DNA of 64,000 nucleotides, from positions 868,001 through 932,000 of the forward strand of contig NZ_SGXE01000001.1 in assembly GCF_004216895.1 (NCBI RefSeq), in the 5' to 3' direction. This DNA comes from Aquimarina brevivitae. GTDB taxonomy: Bacteria > Bacteroidota > Bacteroidia > Flavobacteriales > Flavobacteriaceae. Below, in pieces: positions 63,402-64,000 of this stretch. Under the pieces are notes generated by a model that made no database searches, was not told where the DNA came from, and saw only the letters and a program-made list of their open reading frames with translations. The translations under genes were made by a program, and so were the position numbers. The stretch's first letter is position 1; every line of letters begins with the position of its first letter.

Positions 63402-64000
63402 ATGACAGTGTTTCCTAAAAGACTTCAGAAAAAATTGCAGGATAGAGCTGAAAGCAATGCACTTAGACAGCTTACAAAGGCTACATCATTAATTGATTTT
63501 TCTTCTAACGATTATTTGGGCTTTTCTAAAAACAAGAATCTATTTCATCAAGCGTATCAATTATTAGAGAAGACCAATAACAAAGGTAATGGTGCTACAG
63601 GTTCTCGATTATTGACTGGCAATCATGAATTATATGCAAAAGCAGAAGAAATGATAGCCGCATTTCACAACGCTGAGTCGGCTTTAATTTTTAACTCTGG
63701 TTACGATGCCAATCTAGGCTTATTTTCATCAGTTCTTCAAAAAGGTGATATTATTTTATATGACGAGCTTATCCACGCTTCCATAAGAGATGGTATCCAA
63801 ATGAGTAATGCAAAGGGATACAAGTTTAGGCATAATGACTTGGAAGATCTTCAAAAGAAATTGAAAAAACACCAAAGAGATACTGAAATCTATGTAGTTA
63901 CGGAGTCTGTTTTTTCAATGGATGGGGATAGCCCAGATTTAGCTCTAATCAGTAAATTATGTCAAAGTCATAAGGCGCATTTAATAGTAGATGAGGCTCA
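63402..64000 (+). CDS. bioF: 8-amino-7-oxononanoate synthase (BioF-like), C-terminus cut off by the window edge
   Basis: Starts at ATG 63402 (MTVFPKRLQKKLQDR) and runs to the window edge with 199 full codons. The pattern DFSSNDYLGFSKN, then TGSRLLTGNHELY, IFNSGYDANLG and LIVDEAQ (the Asp contacting the PLP ring) is that of PLP alpha-oxoamine synthases. BioF joins pimeloyl thioester and alanine in biotin synthesis; the Lys that binds PLP lies beyond the edge. KBL is an alternative, but the N-terminus fits BioF better. Confidence 0.85.
   Translation, partial: MTVFPKRLQKKLQDRAESNALRQLTKATSLIDFSSNDYLGFSKNKNLFHQAYQLLEKTNNKGNGATGSRLLTGNHELYAKAEEMIAAFHNAESALIFNSGYDANLGLFSSVLQKGDIILYDELIHASIRDGIQMSNAKGYKFRHNDLEDLQKKLKKHQRDTEIYVVTESVFSMDGDSPDLALISKLCQSHKAHLIVDEA

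Noticed and set aside
1..64000. CRISPR arrays, insertion sequences, prophage or rRNA genes
   Set aside because: No regularly spaced repeats, transposase, integrase or rRNA sequence was seen on either strand.

Overview
The window is AT-rich, gene-dense DNA from a member of the Bacteroidota, most likely a marine Flavobacteriaceae. The evidence is a type IX secretion C-terminal signal, many 'SC(S/N)DD' lipoproteins, a hybrid two-component regulator with Reg_prop blades and an AraC output, an IPExxxVDY-family protein between rnc and pyk, and promoters with the Bacteroidota -7 box TAnnTTTG. The genus cannot be read from the sequence.

Layout. 1-3187: a cut-off GNAT acetyltransferase, a universal stress protein, tRNA-Ala(GGC), then about 1.5 kb holding pieces of tRNA ends and two tandem copies of a roughly 300-bp transcription unit, each coding a 37-residue membrane peptide. 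3188-6507: a probable metal-uptake trio (small Cys/His protein, TonB-dependent receptor, lipoprotein). 6564-15101: a hydrolase broken by a nonsense codon, then the AddB-like and AddA-like recombination subunits separated by an OmpA/TSP3 porin with a textbook promoter. 15260-26609: housekeeping genes (sodA, purF, a PfkB kinase, an astacin lipoprotein, RNase H, purN, acpP-fabF-rnc, IPExxxVDY, pyk, DUF2721).

26650-45929 is the accessory part: a T9SS parallel beta-helix protein, a long run of minus-strand lipoproteins, a double-glycine-leader peptide, a membrane-anchored GAF/AraC regulator, a 1316-residue hybrid sensor, a sortilin-like beta-propeller protein and an aminopeptidase P. Five units in this run (start codons at 29411, 30303, 30648, 34212 and 36039) each carry the same 33-bp inverted repeat (GTCC...TTTGAAwTTCAAA...GGAC), placed 20-21 bp upstream of a TAnnTTT(G/A) -7 box. 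This looks like an undescribed regulon of surface lipoproteins plus a secreted peptide, and the GAF/AraC gene ends 3 bp from one of the sites.

46160-56304 is a secreted RHS/YD-repeat operon. The large DUF6443 protein stops just before the usual RHS core. The core plus toxin tip follows as two separate downstream genes, each with its own signal peptide and an HExxH-x25-E zincin tail. 56415-64000 returns to ordinary genes: di-heme peroxidase, BrnQ carrier, hydrolase, thiL, GNAT, ankyrin protein, an HTH/DUF2975 pair and the start of bioF.

Two genes carry single in-frame stop codons (7275-7277 and 32266-32268). These could be real decay or base errors. All family names come from reading the sequences; no database search was run.
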